From contig JBKEEJ010000007.1 in NCBI GenBank assembly GCA_047777345.1, positions 62,001 through 126,000 on the forward strand: a stretch of 64,000 nucleotides of DNA, in the 5' to 3' direction. Positions 34,615-43,335 of the stretch are shown here, in pieces. The position numbers and the translations under genes were made by a program. Within the stretch, counting starts at the first letter, position 1; each line of letters starts with the position of its first letter. This DNA is from Anaerocolumna sp047777345 (GTDB lineage Bacteria > Bacillota > Clostridia > Lachnospirales > Lachnospiraceae). The notes under the pieces were generated by a model. It was not told the origin of the DNA and did not search any database. It saw only the letters and a program-made list of their open reading frames with translations.

Positions 34615-36849
34615 ATGGTGATGAAAGATATGGCTAGTAGTAGATTATGGTATCAGAAACCGGCAGGTTGCTGGGAAGAGGCTCTTCCCATTGGTAATGG
34701 CCGTATGGGAGCTATGATATTTGGGACCGTGGAAACAGAGCATATACAGCTTAATGAGGACAGCGTATGGTATGGCTGTTTTACAGACCGTAATAATCCG
34801 GACGCGTTAAAGAATCTTCCTAAAATCAGAGAATTAATTTTAAACGGTAAGATTCCGGAAGCAGAGGAGCTAATGGTATATGCTTTGTCAGGAATTCCTC
34901 AAAGTCCCAGACCTTACCAATCCCTTGGCGATTTGACTATAAAATTTAAAGGTATGGAAGGAAACATATCCGATTATATACGATCTTTATCCCTTGATGA
35001 TGCGATTCATACTGTGAAAGTAAAAATAGGGGATAATCTGTTTGTAAGAGAAACCTTCTTTTCCGCGGCGGATGATGTTATGGTCATGCGTATTTCGTCG
35101 GATGAAAGGGAAAAAATCTCATTTTCCGCACTGCTTACCAGAGAGCGGTTTTATGACAGCGTAACAGGTATAGGAAATGACACAATTATGCTTAATGGCA
35201 ATCTGGGCAAAGGGGGCCTTGATTTTGCCATGATGTTAAAGGCAGTTGCAGAAGGAGGAACTTGCAAAGTAATTGGTGAGCACCTGATTGTTAGGGATGC
35301 AGACGCCGTAACCTTACTTTTTACCGCAGGAACCACCTTCCGTTTTAAGGATTTAAAACTGGAATTAAGCAGGATACTGGATAGTGCGGCAAAGAAATCC
35401 TACCATACTTTAAAAGAGCGTCATACAGCAGATTATAAAAATCTATATGACAGGGTAACATTTGAATTAGATGGCATTGATTCCTTTGACAAGCTTACAA
35501 CGGATAGACGTTTGGAAATGGCAAAAAAGGATAAGCCGGATATAGGACTGTCAAAATTATATTTTGATTTTGGAAGATATTTGCTTATTTCCTGCAGCAG
35601 AGAAAAGACATTACCTGCCAATTTGCAGGGAATCTGGAACAAAGATATGCTTCCTGCCTGGGATTCCAAATATACCATTAATATTAACACTGAGATGAAT
35701 TACTGGCCGGCAGAAGTATGTAATCTGTCTGAATGCCATAAACCTCTGTTTGATTTAATCAAAAGAATGGTTCCAAATGGTCAGAAAACGGCCAGGGTCA
35801 TGTATGGATGCAGAGGATTTGTGGCTCATCACAATACGGATATATGGGGTGATACGGCCGTTGTGGATCACTGGATTCCGGCATCTTACTGGGTTATGGG
35901 GGCGGCATGGCTATGCACTCATTTGTGGATGCATTACGAGTATACCCAGGATGAGGAATTCTTAAAAGAGGCGTTTCCAATTATGAGAGAAGCAGCCCTG
36001 TTTTTCCTTGATTTCTTAATTGAAGATAAAGGATATCTAAAGACCTGCCCTTCCGTATCTCCTGAGAATACATATATTCTTCCTACCGGTGTACAGGGGG
36101 CAATTACTGCAGGTGCCACCATGGATAACCAGATTCTTAGGGATTTATTCTGTCAATGCTTAAAGGCGGCAGAAATTCTGAATGTACAAGACGATTTGAA
36201 TCAGCAGATTCGGGAAGCACTGAATAAACTTAAGCCAACCCAGATTGGAGCAAAGGGTACTATTATGGAATGGGAAGAAGATTATGAAGAACTTGAACCA
36301 GGCCACAGGCATATTTCCCATTTATATGGCCTTCATCCTTCATCGCAGATTACGATGGATGGGACTCCTGAGCTGGCAGAAGCGGCAAGAAAAACTCTCG
36401 AGCACAGACTGGCCCATGGGGGAGGCCATACGGGCTGGAGCAGGGCCTGGATTATAAATCTTTATGCAAAACTATGGGATGGGGAGAAAGCATATGATAA
36501 TCTGGAACAGTTAATTGCAAAATCCACCCTGCCGAATATGTTCGATAACCATCCACCTTTTCAGATTGACGGTAACTTTGGCGGTACGGCCGGAATTGCT
36601 GAGATGCTGGTACAAAGTACCGATGAGAGGATTGTATTGCTTCCGGCTCTGCCTAAGGCATGGAAAGACGGAAAAGTTCGGGGCTTGTGCCTTCGGGGCG
36701 GTGCGGAAATTGCTATGGAGTGGCATAATTGCCAGTTGAAAAAATGTGTTATAAAAGCAAAGCATAATTTTCAGTCAAAGGTTATTTATCAGCAAAAAAG
36801 TATTCCGGTTAACTTAGAAAAGGGAAAAGAAGCAGTACTTTCATTTTAG
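34615..36849 (+). CDS. GH95 alpha-L-fucosidase / alpha-L-galactosidase family enzyme
   Basis: 744 residues, without a signal peptide. N-terminal GH95 sandwich (LWYQKPAGCWEEALPIGNGR, NEDSVWYG), then an alpha/alpha barrel with NTEMNYWPAEVCNLSE, E552 in IMEWEEDYEE (proposed acid) and D652 in QIDGNFGGTAG. Some GH95 enzymes remove alpha-L-galactose from complex xylans instead of L-fucose. In an arabinoxylan operon nine bases behind GH39 that activity is plausible; motifs alone do not decide. The start is uncertain among ATGs at 34615, 34621 and 34630, none with a strong ribosome site, which suggests translational coupling to the upstream gene. Confidence 0.88.
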   Translation: MVMKDMASSRLWYQKPAGCWEEALPIGNGRMGAMIFGTVETEHIQLNEDSVWYGCFTDRNNPDALKNLPKIRELILNGKIPEAEELMVYALSGIPQSPRPYQSLGDLTIKFKGMEGNISDYIRSLSLDDAIHTVKVKIGDNLFVRETFFSAADDVMVMRISSDEREKISFSALLTRERFYDSVTGIGNDTIMLNGNLGKGGLDFAMMLKAVAEGGTCKVIGEHLIVRDADAVTLLFTAGTTFRFKDLKLELSRILDSAAKKSYHTLKERHTADYKNLYDRVTFELDGIDSFDKLTTDRRLEMAKKDKPDIGLSKLYFDFGRYLLISCSREKTLPANLQGIWNKDMLPAWDSKYTININTEMNYWPAEVCNLSECHKPLFDLIKRMVPNGQKTARVMYGCRGFVAHHNTDIWGDTAVVDHWIPASYWVMGAAWLCTHLWMHYEYTQDEEFLKEAFPIMREAALFFLDFLIEDKGYLKTCPSVSPENTYILPTGVQGAITAGATMDNQILRDLFCQCLKAAEILNVQDDLNQQIREALNKLKPTQIGAKGTIMEWEEDYEELEPGHRHISHLYGLHPSSQITMDGTPELAEAARKTLEHRLAHGGGHTGWSRAWIINLYAKLWDGEKAYDNLEQLIAKSTLPNMFDNHPPFQIDGNFGGTAGIAEMLVQSTDERIVLLPALPKAWKDGKVRGLCLRGGAEIAMEWHNCQLKKCVIKAKHNFQSKVIYQQKSIPVNLEKGKEAVLSF

Positions 36850-36888
36850 CCTGTCATTGGCTGTCCTGTATCTTTTCTTCGTTCATAC

Positions 36889-37071
36889 TGGTTTGCATTA
36901 TTAGCAGGAATGGCAATATGTATCCTGAAATACACTGTCTTGACGGACATCTTTTTGATTTTGCAGACAGAAAACAAACAATTTTGTTTGATTAGGATAT
37001 ACAAAATCAAAAGGAAGTCAGGAAACCAGTGTATGGGGATACATATTGCCTATTTCTGTATATAAACCACA
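36889..37071. repeat. Long imperfect inverted repeat (about 180 bp)
   Basis: The core arms 36912-36963 and 37002-37050 are near-complementary: ggcaatatgtatcc matches ggatacatattgcc and tttttgattttg matches caaaatcaaaag. Weaker matching continues outward to about 36889 and 37071. The loop has a smaller palindrome (acaaacaattttgttt). It could be a long terminator, a structured RNA or a MITE-like element; no target duplication was identified. Confidence 0.6.
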
Positions 37072-37245
37072 TATAACGCAACAGCCCTGCTAATTTCCTT
37101 TACGACTTGCATCAAGTCATTGTGCAAATTCGCCATATATTCTGACAGTTTGACTATAAACGACTTAATATTTTGCCTAATTGCAAGCATTGCATGAATA
37201 ATAAATACACTCCCTGTGATATTTATGAAATTTTCTAAAAATGTC

Positions 37246-37322
37246 TTGACAAAAGCATGGTGAATTCTTATAATAGGTGTTAGTAGCATCCAAATAAGAT
37301 GAGTGCTAATAAAGCGTTTTAA
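37246..37322 (+). promoter_or_regulatory. Consensus promoter of the GH130 cassette with operator-like site
   Basis: TTGACA (37246-37251), a 17-bp spacer and TATAAT (37269-37274). The site ataaagcgttttaa (37309-37322) matches the LacI-type operator at 11 of 14 bases and lies about 30 bp inside the transcript. Confidence 0.82.
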
Positions 37323-37466
37323 TATTCCTGTAACATTGTTGATATTTTATTAATGACGTTGATACGTTATGATATTTTATCTGAATGCGAAGGGGGATTA
37401 GAGCGCTTTTTTGATTGGGAATATGAAACGCTTATTCGGACTACGTTGGACAAAGGAGTGATGTGC

Positions 37467-38474
37467 TTGACAGGCAGGTTTGAAACAAAGCTCGTTGGAT
37501 CTGACAAGAACTCATACAAGGAACTTTTTAAAAGGTCTCCTATGAATCCCATTCTTACGTCAAAAGATTGGCCTTATGTGGCTAATACGGTATTCAATCC
37601 CGCGGCAACCATGTATAATGGGAAGGTTTTGCTGTTAGCCCGGGTTGAGGATCGAAGAGGTTTTTCCCATCTGACTAAGGCTGTCAGCAGTGACGGCATC
37701 AGTAATTGGATAATAGATGAAAAACCCACTCTTGATCCTGATCCTGATAATTATCCGGAAGAAGAATGGGGAATTGAAGACCCGAGAATTACCTGGGTTG
37801 AGGAATTAAATCAGTATGCAGTTGTGTATACTGCTTACTCAAAAGGTGGTCCTCTGGTCTCCATGGCTTTGACAAAGGATTTTGAAAACTTTGAACGGCT
37901 TGGTCCCATTATGCCCCCGGAAGATAAGGATGCTGCGTTATTTCCCAGACGAATTGACGGCAAATGGTTACTGATACACAGACCTATTCCGGCCCTTTAT
38001 GGTCAAAGAGCACATATATGGATTTCAAAGTCGGATGACCTGAAATATTGGGGCGAACATCAAATATTAATTGATGCAAGGCTTGGTGGCTGGTGGGATG
38101 CCAATAAGGTAGGATTATGCGCTCCACCCCTTGAGACACCTGAAGGATGGCTTATATTATACCATGGCGTAAGACAGACAGCGGCAGGTTCGATTTACAG
38201 ACTTGGACTTGCGCTTTTAGATCTGGAAAATCCTTTTAGGGTAATTCGTCGAAGCGATGAATGGGTATTTGGACCGCAAGAGTTTTATGAAAGAGAAGGA
38301 GATGTGGATGACGTCGTATTTCCTTGTGGCTGGATTTACGATGAAAAAACCGGAGAAATTAAGATGTATTATGGCGCGGCAGATACCTGCATAGCCATGG
38401 CAACCACCAATATACGGGATTTACTGGATTATATAAAAAGGTGTCCGGAACCAAAAATTAACGAAAAAATTTGA
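37467..38474 (+). CDS. GH130 glycoside phosphorylase (mannoside phosphorylase family)
   Basis: Five-bladed propeller enzyme of about 335 residues that phosphorolyses or synthesises beta-mannosides. Family signatures: FNPAATMYNGKVLLLARVED, WGIEDPRITW with the proposed acid Asp, KVGLCAPPLETPEGW, YHGVR and DDVVFPCGW. Next to a sugar-nucleotide synthase and a GT4 gene, it resembles the clostridial beta-1,2-mannan phosphorylase clusters, but the exact linkage is inference. The TTG at 37467 has aaaggag eight bases upstream. The ATG at 37461 is too close to that site, and the frame stays open to an ATG at 37353 with none. Confidence 0.85.
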   Translation: MTGRFETKLVGSDKNSYKELFKRSPMNPILTSKDWPYVANTVFNPAATMYNGKVLLLARVEDRRGFSHLTKAVSSDGISNWIIDEKPTLDPDPDNYPEEEWGIEDPRITWVEELNQYAVVYTAYSKGGPLVSMALTKDFENFERLGPIMPPEDKDAALFPRRIDGKWLLIHRPIPALYGQRAHIWISKSDDLKYWGEHQILIDARLGGWWDANKVGLCAPPLETPEGWLILYHGVRQTAAGSIYRLGLALLDLENPFRVIRRSDEWVFGPQEFYEREGDVDDVVFPCGWIYDEKTGEIKMYYGAADTCIAMATTNIRDLLDYIKRCPEPKINEKI

Positions 38475-38521
38475 TGCAAATTTAGTACGGATTAAAAATT
38501 TAAAAGCGAGGAGGAATACAC

Positions 38522-39565
38522 ATGAAGGCATTATTTTTAGCAGGCGGACTTGGAACTCGTTTAAGACCAATTACGGATGACTTGCCAAAGCCAATGGTAC
38601 CGATAATGGGCAAGCCTCTGCTTGAAAGAAATATTGAAAACTTAAAAAAGCACGGAATTGATGAAATCGTATTAAGCACATGCTATAAACCACATAAAAT
38701 TAAAAAGTACTTTGAAGATGGCAGAAAGCTGGGAGTGAAAATCAGCTATATTACGGAGGACATGCCTTTGGGTACCGCAGGTGCGATAAAAAACGCAGAA
38801 GAATTTTTTGATGATACGTTTCTCGTGTTTAATGCAGATATATTAAGTGATATCAATATTTCTGACATGATTCGCTTTCATAAGGAAAAGAAAGCCCTGG
38901 CAACCATTGCGGTTACCGAGGTTGACAATCCTTCTGCTTATGGAGTTATTGAAAAGGATGAAAACGGCTTTATTACAGCCTTTAAGGAAAAACCAAAACC
39001 TCATGAAAGTGATTCTAATTTAATCAATGCGGGTGTATACATATTTGAACCTCAGCTTTTAGATGAAATTCCTTCCGGCAGGGCAGTTTCCATAGAAAGA
39101 GAAACCTATCCTCTGCTGCTTCAAAAAGGATATAAAATGGCAGTTTATAACCGTTGTTCCTACTGGCTTGACTTAGGTACGCCCCAAAAGTATCTTAGGG
39201 CACATAAGGATATCCTTAACGGAATTGCCCAGTTCGGCGAACATGATTTTAGCAAAGAGACCCAGTATATCAGCAAGACAGCTAAGATAAATTCCAATGT
39301 AAAAATTATGGGGCATGTATATATCGGTGAAAATGTGGAAATTGATTCCGATGCTGTCATAGGGCCCAACACCGTATTGTGCGATAATTCTTCCGTCGGT
39401 ATGGGCGCTAAGGTGGAAGAAAGCGTAGTATGGGATAACGTACACGTTGGCAGTGGTTCAGAGGTTATAAACTCAGTGGTAATGTCCAATTGCAGGGTTA
39501 ACAAAAACTATCAGATAGCCAACAGCATTTTGACCGAAAATTTTAGTCATCCAATGGCAGTATAA
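38522..39565 (+). CDS. Sugar-1-phosphate nucleotidyltransferase (mannose-1-phosphate guanylyltransferase-like)
   Basis: 347 residues: an N-terminal Rossmann transferase domain with LFLAGGLGTRLRPITDDLPK and VFNADILSD, then a left-handed beta-helix tail (VKIMGHVYIGENVEIDSD, IGPNTVLCDNSSVG). This two-domain form is that of GDP-mannose or glucose-1-phosphate pyrophosphorylases. Given the GH130 and GT4 neighbours, GDP-mannose is the favoured product, but NTP and sugar cannot be fixed from sequence. It would supply the donor for the glycosyltransferase that follows. The ribosome site is gcgaggagg. Confidence 0.85.
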   Translation: MKALFLAGGLGTRLRPITDDLPKPMVPIMGKPLLERNIENLKKHGIDEIVLSTCYKPHKIKKYFEDGRKLGVKISYITEDMPLGTAGAIKNAEEFFDDTFLVFNADILSDINISDMIRFHKEKKALATIAVTEVDNPSAYGVIEKDENGFITAFKEKPKPHESDSNLINAGVYIFEPQLLDEIPSGRAVSIERETYPLLLQKGYKMAVYNRCSYWLDLGTPQKYLRAHKDILNGIAQFGEHDFSKETQYISKTAKINSNVKIMGHVYIGENVEIDSDAVIGPNTVLCDNSSVGMGAKVEESVVWDNVHVGSGSEVINSVVMSNCRVNKNYQIANSILTENFSHPMAV

Positions 39566-39602
39566 AAATTACATATTGTATAAATTCAAAGGAGGTAATG
39601 GT

Positions 39603-40778
39603 ATGGTTACAAACAGAACACGAAATGTTGCTTTCCTAAGTACTTATCCGCCAAGGGAATGTGGTCTTGCAACCTTTACCGAAGATCTTGTAAGGGAGCT
39701 TGATAAAGTGGGACTTATCAGCAACCCCAAGATTGTAGCGGTGAGCAATGACCATTATGAGTATAGTGACAGAGTAATTATGGAGCTTAATCAGTTCGAC
39801 AGGGATAGTTACATAAAGACAGCAGATGCCATTAACCATTCCAATATCGAACTTCTTGTCATAGAGCATGAATATGGTATATTTGGCGGCGAGTCAGGCG
39901 AATACATACTTGACCTGGTAAATAATCTGCAAATACCGTTTATTGTCACCCTTCATACGGTTCTTCCGAATCCAACCAATAAACAAAGAGAAATACTTAA
40001 GTTACTTGGTGAAAAATGTGCCAAAGTTGTTACTATGGCAAAAAATACAAGACCTGTCCTTGAGAAAGTTTACAATATAGATTCTTCAAAAATCGAAGTA
40101 ATACATCACGGAGTACCTTACCGAATTCTGGAACCAAGAGAGAAATTAAAAGAAAAGCACGGACTTTCCGGAAGAAGTATTGTAAGTACGTTTGGACTTT
40201 TAAGCCCTGGTAAGGGACTGGAATATGGAATTGAAGCCATTGCGGAAGTGGCAAAGGAACACAAAGACATTTTGTATCTGATTTTAGGTCAGACACATCC
40301 TTGCGTAAAGAAAAAATCAGGGGAAGTATACAGAGAAAAACTGATGAATATGGTAGACAGCCTTGGTATCAAGGACCATGTACAGTTTGTCAATAAATAT
40401 CTGACAAAGGACGAAATCATTTACTATCTTCAGTTATCGGATATTTATATGACGCCTTATCTTGGAAAAGATCAGGCAGTCAGCGGTACTTTGGCTTACG
40501 CAGTAGGATACGGAAGAGTAATCGTATCTACTCCGTATAGCTATGCAGTGGAAATGCTTTCGGATGGCAGAGGACTTTTGGCAGAATTCCGTGATGCCCA
40601 TTCGCTGGCAAAACATATTAATTACGTATTAGAAAATCCGGAAGCGAAAAAAGAAATGGAAAGAAAAACTTTAAGCGTTGGCCGGACTATGATGTGGGGA
40701 AATGTGGCAAATCAGTATGCGGAACTCTTTATCGATACTCTTGAAGAACAGAAATTAGCAGACAGCATGGTGGTTTAA
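39603..40778 (+). CDS. GT4-family glycosyltransferase
   Basis: 391 residues, GT-B fold. The N-terminal acceptor domain begins RNVAFLSTYPPRECGLATFT. The C-terminal donor domain carries IVSTFGLLSPGKGLEYGIEA and the sugar-nucleotide-binding stretch YMTPYLGKDQAVSGTLAYAV. The STYPPRECGLATF signature marks the group found beside GH130 and GDP-mannose genes. Its acceptor is unknown. The ATG at 39603 was chosen for aaaggaggt; an upstream in-frame ATG at 39576 lacks a site. Its stop codon shares one base with the next start (TAATG), so the two are translationally coupled. Confidence 0.88.
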   Translation: MVTNRTRNVAFLSTYPPRECGLATFTEDLVRELDKVGLISNPKIVAVSNDHYEYSDRVIMELNQFDRDSYIKTADAINHSNIELLVIEHEYGIFGGESGEYILDLVNNLQIPFIVTLHTVLPNPTNKQREILKLLGEKCAKVVTMAKNTRPVLEKVYNIDSSKIEVIHHGVPYRILEPREKLKEKHGLSGRSIVSTFGLLSPGKGLEYGIEAIAEVAKEHKDILYLILGQTHPCVKKKSGEVYREKLMNMVDSLGIKDHVQFVNKYLTKDEIIYYLQLSDIYMTPYLGKDQAVSGTLAYAVGYGRVIVSTPYSYAVEMLSDGRGLLAEFRDAHSLAKHINYVLENPEAKKEMERKTLSVGRTMMWGNVANQYAELFIDTLEEQKLADSMVV

Positions 40779-41812
40779 TGGAAAGTTTTAAGGACAACGG
40801 CACATTCAAGGATGACTACATTTTCCTGCTAACAGATGATACCGGCATGCTGCAGCACTCAAAATGTTCTCTTCCGGACCCGAGATACGGGTATACTACA
40901 GACGACAATGCCAGAGCTCTAATTATGGCTCTGTTATTATATGAAAGATATAAAGAGAAAAAATATCTTGACCTGGTTTATCGGTATGCATCTTTTCTGG
41001 TAAATGCTCAGAATAAAAAGGGCACATTTAAAAACTTTATGAGTTATGACAGAAAATGGCTTGAAGATGAAGGCTCAGAAGATTGTTTTGGCAGGTGTAT
41101 ATGGGCGTTAGGATTTGCCCTTTCCAATCCATATACACCTCAGGGTGTAAAAAATGGTCTTTCCCATATATTGAAAAATGCTTTAAAACATATAGAGTCA
41201 CTTCATGCGTTAAGGGCAAAGGCATATACCGTTATTGGCCTTGCCCGTCTGGAAGGTGATGAGGAAAGAAGGCTTCTTTTAAAAGCTGCTCAATCACTTT
41301 GCCATCAGTATGAAGTACAGAAAGATGGAGACTGGAAATGGTTTGAGAATATTGTGACTTACTGTAACAGTATTTTCCCGTGGTCCCTGTTTTTGGCTTA
41401 CCAGGTTACCGGAGAAAAGAAATTCCTTGATATTGCCGGAGAAAGCCTTGAATTTCTTGAACAAATAACCTTAAAAAATGGATATTTTAAGCCGATAGGA
41501 TGTAAGGGATGGTATCCCAAAAATGAATCGCCGGCTGAATATGACGAGCAAACGGTGGAAGCATGCGAAGCAGTTTTAACGTATCTGGAAGCATATAAAA
41601 TAACAGGAAAGCAGGATTACTTAGAAAAGGCGAAAAGCTGCCATGCCTGGTACAAGGGTGCAAACTCCAAAGGAATCAGTCTTATTGACAGTGAAACAGG
41701 CGGATGTTATGATGGCCTGACCATAAACGGGGTAAATCATAATATGGGAGCAGAAAGTCTTGTTTCCTATGTAATCTCCTCTCTGAAAATATTGGAAGCC
41801 GAAACCAATTAA
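40778..41812 (+). CDS. Alpha/alpha-toroid glycosidase-like protein of the GT4 cassette
   Basis: 344 residues of predicted helical-barrel type (repeated helices such as DDNARALIMALLLYERY and DEQTVEACEAVLTYLEAY). The motif YGYTTDDNARAL, with paired acids, resembles catalytic or substrate sites of (alpha/alpha)6 enzymes. I know such proteins mainly as companions of, or fusions to, GT4 enzymes of this kind; no activity is established. One-base overlap with the GT4 gene argues for a common complex or pathway. Could be a glycosidase, phosphorylase or epimerase-like enzyme. Confidence 0.7.
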   Translation: MESFKDNGTFKDDYIFLLTDDTGMLQHSKCSLPDPRYGYTTDDNARALIMALLLYERYKEKKYLDLVYRYASFLVNAQNKKGTFKNFMSYDRKWLEDEGSEDCFGRCIWALGFALSNPYTPQGVKNGLSHILKNALKHIESLHALRAKAYTVIGLARLEGDEERRLLLKAAQSLCHQYEVQKDGDWKWFENIVTYCNSIFPWSLFLAYQVTGEKKFLDIAGESLEFLEQITLKNGYFKPIGCKGWYPKNESPAEYDEQTVEACEAVLTYLEAYKITGKQDYLEKAKSCHAWYKGANSKGISLIDSETGGCYDGLTINGVNHNMGAESLVSYVISSLKILEAETN

Positions 41813-41823
41813 AAAGGTAACGA

Positions 41824-41856
41824 TAGTAAAACTATTCTATAGTTTACTATTTTATA
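41824..41856 (+). terminator. Weak AT-rich terminator of the GH130 cassette
   Basis: atagtaaaactat pairs with atagtttactat (one bulged A), followed by TTTTA. Weak because the stem is nearly all A-T, so L25 could be partly co-transcribed. Confidence 0.5.
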
Positions 41857-41885
41857 AAATCTTATAAAAATTGGAGGAATTTATT

Positions 41886-42473
41886 ATGACTGTTTTATTG
41901 AATGCTACGGAACGAAAGGAACATGCAAAAAAAGTAAGGCGTTTTGGTTATATTCCTGGCAATATCTATGGCCCTGGAGTAGGCAAAAACCTGAATATTC
42001 AGATCGATAAAAAGGAAGTTAACAAATTGCTGCAAAGCCATGCTCTTGGGGCAAAGACAAGGGTAAAAATCAATGAACGGGAAGTACCCTGTGTAATCAA
42101 AGACGTACAATATGCGCCTTTGGTCAACGGACCAATTCATATTGAATTTTATGCTTCCTCCGAAGATAAGGTGGTAAAGGTTAAGGTACCGTTAATCTTT
42201 AAAGGAAAAGAACTGATAACAAAAAGCAATCTTGTTTTGAACATTCTTGAGGAAGAAGTGGAAGTTCAGGGTTTATTAAAAGATTTGCCGGAATTTATTG
42301 AGATAGACGTATCTTCCATGAGAAATGCCGGTACCATTAAAATGAAAGACATTCCGCTGCCTGAGGGTATTAAGTTACTGTCCAAAAAAGATGAGACAGT
42401 GGCTATAGCGGAGAAAGCTAATGAGTTTAAGCAAGATGAGGAAGAAGCTAACGAGACAGAAGGAGATAACTAA
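41886..42473 (+). CDS. rplY: 50S ribosomal protein L25/Ctc
   Basis: 195 residues, the two-domain general-stress (Ctc) form of L25, which binds 5S rRNA. The N-terminal domain has RRFGYIPGNIYGPG and VPCVIKDVQYAP; the C-terminal TL5 domain has VEVQGLLKDLPEFIEIDVS and KDIPLPEGIKLL, followed by an acidic tail. The ATG at 41886 has ttggagg upstream. A strong terminator follows. Its position behind a sugar cassette is unlikely to have functional meaning. Confidence 0.92.
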   Translation: MTVLLNATERKEHAKKVRRFGYIPGNIYGPGVGKNLNIQIDKKEVNKLLQSHALGAKTRVKINEREVPCVIKDVQYAPLVNGPIHIEFYASSEDKVVKVKVPLIFKGKELITKSNLVLNILEEEVEVQGLLKDLPEFIEIDVSSMRNAGTIKMKDIPLPEGIKLLSKKDETVAIAEKANEFKQDEEEANETEGDN

Positions 42474-42536
42474 TTTCATAAAAAAATTCTTCGTTAACAT
42501 AAATAATATTATTATCTGTGTTGACCTGGAATAGCA

Positions 42537-42592
42537 AACATAAAAGGATATCCGTGATACAACGAAATATCAGGGATGTCCTTTTATGTTTT
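42537..42592 (+). terminator. Terminator after L25
   Basis: aacataaaaggatatcc (42537-42553) pairs with gatgtccttttatgtt (42575-42590) with small mismatches, ending in TT. It lies between convergent genes and could act both ways. Confidence 0.75.
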
Positions 42593-42636
42593 GTTATGTA
42601 GATGCCGGGCTTACAAATTGATATTTCAAGGAAAAT

Positions 42637-43047
42637 TTAACCGGTATCCGTATCAAATAAATAGCCAAATTCATCATAGATTCGTTTCCATTCTTCTTTC
42701 GTTATTCCGCCGCAGTCAAACTTTTCCTGTAAATTGTAAAGACATTGTCTTAAATACCTGGTATTCATCTTATCAGGGAATATATCTGTTTTATCAAGTA
42801 TCAATTTGTCATTTTTCTTACTAAAATACCGGTTAAAGTTATTTAGATTCAGCTTATAATTTCTTTTCCTCATTTCATCAATTATCCTGTTGGAGTAACT
42901 GTACAGATGCTTTTTGGAATAATCATAAACAAAGTTAATAAGGATATGTTTGTTTTCTAATTTATAAATACTGTTTAGTTCCCGCCATTGACCTAACAAT
43001 TGATTTTTGGGTAAGTAAGGAATTAAGTCGGTATGCCATAATCGCAT
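42637..43047 (-). CDS. Pyrimidine dimer DNA glycosylase-family protein
   Basis: 136 residues beginning MRLWHTDLIPYLPKNQLLGQ, the hallmark of the Pyr_excise/T4 endonuclease V-like family, followed by W-R-E. The family archetype nicks DNA at UV-induced pyrimidine dimers; many bacterial members are untested, and here the length matches but activity is inferred. The ATG at 43047 was chosen for gaaagaggt upstream; it places the conserved Met-Arg-Leu-Trp at the N-terminus, which the archetype needs exposed. An earlier ATG at 43065 would bury it. Confidence 0.75.
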   Translation of the reverse strand: MRLWHTDLIPYLPKNQLLGQWRELNSIYKLENKHILINFVYDYSKKHLYSYSNRIIDEMRKRNYKLNLNNFNRYFSKKNDKLILDKTDIFPDKMNTRYLRQCLYNLQEKFDCGGITKEEWKRIYDEFGYLFDTDTG

Positions 43048-43335
43048 AGTAAGTACCTCTTTCATACGAAAAGTCTTTATACGATTAATTATGAAACGTA
43101 TTCCAGATGTTTATTCCGGTAAACAATTGTGAAAAAATCAAAAGAACCGCGGAGGCTGAGAATGTTATGTTTGAGCAAATTGTTTCAGGGTGATATCTTT
43201 GTACCTTTGTCGTTTTGCAATAATTACTTAATATATATTTAAATATAGTTAAAGGAATATTAATTGCCATTAAGTAAATTAATGGTACAATATCTTTGTT
43301 GTTTACATGGAAGAAAAAGACAGTGGAGGGAAAAC

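Larger units (their letters stand above)
36850..37466. other. Intergenic region with long inverted repeat and strong promoter
   Basis: Separates the hemicellulase operon from the GH130 cassette. It holds the imperfect inverted repeat at 36889-37071 and the consensus promoter at 37246-37274. No coding frame with a ribosome site was seen before the GH130 start. Confidence 0.5.

Noticed and set aside
43085..43270. 61-codon minus frame upstream of the secreted protein gene
   Set aside because: No ribosome site and no family pattern. A short stretch in another frame (QRYKDITLKQFAQ) looks protein-like but is too short to call a gene remnant.
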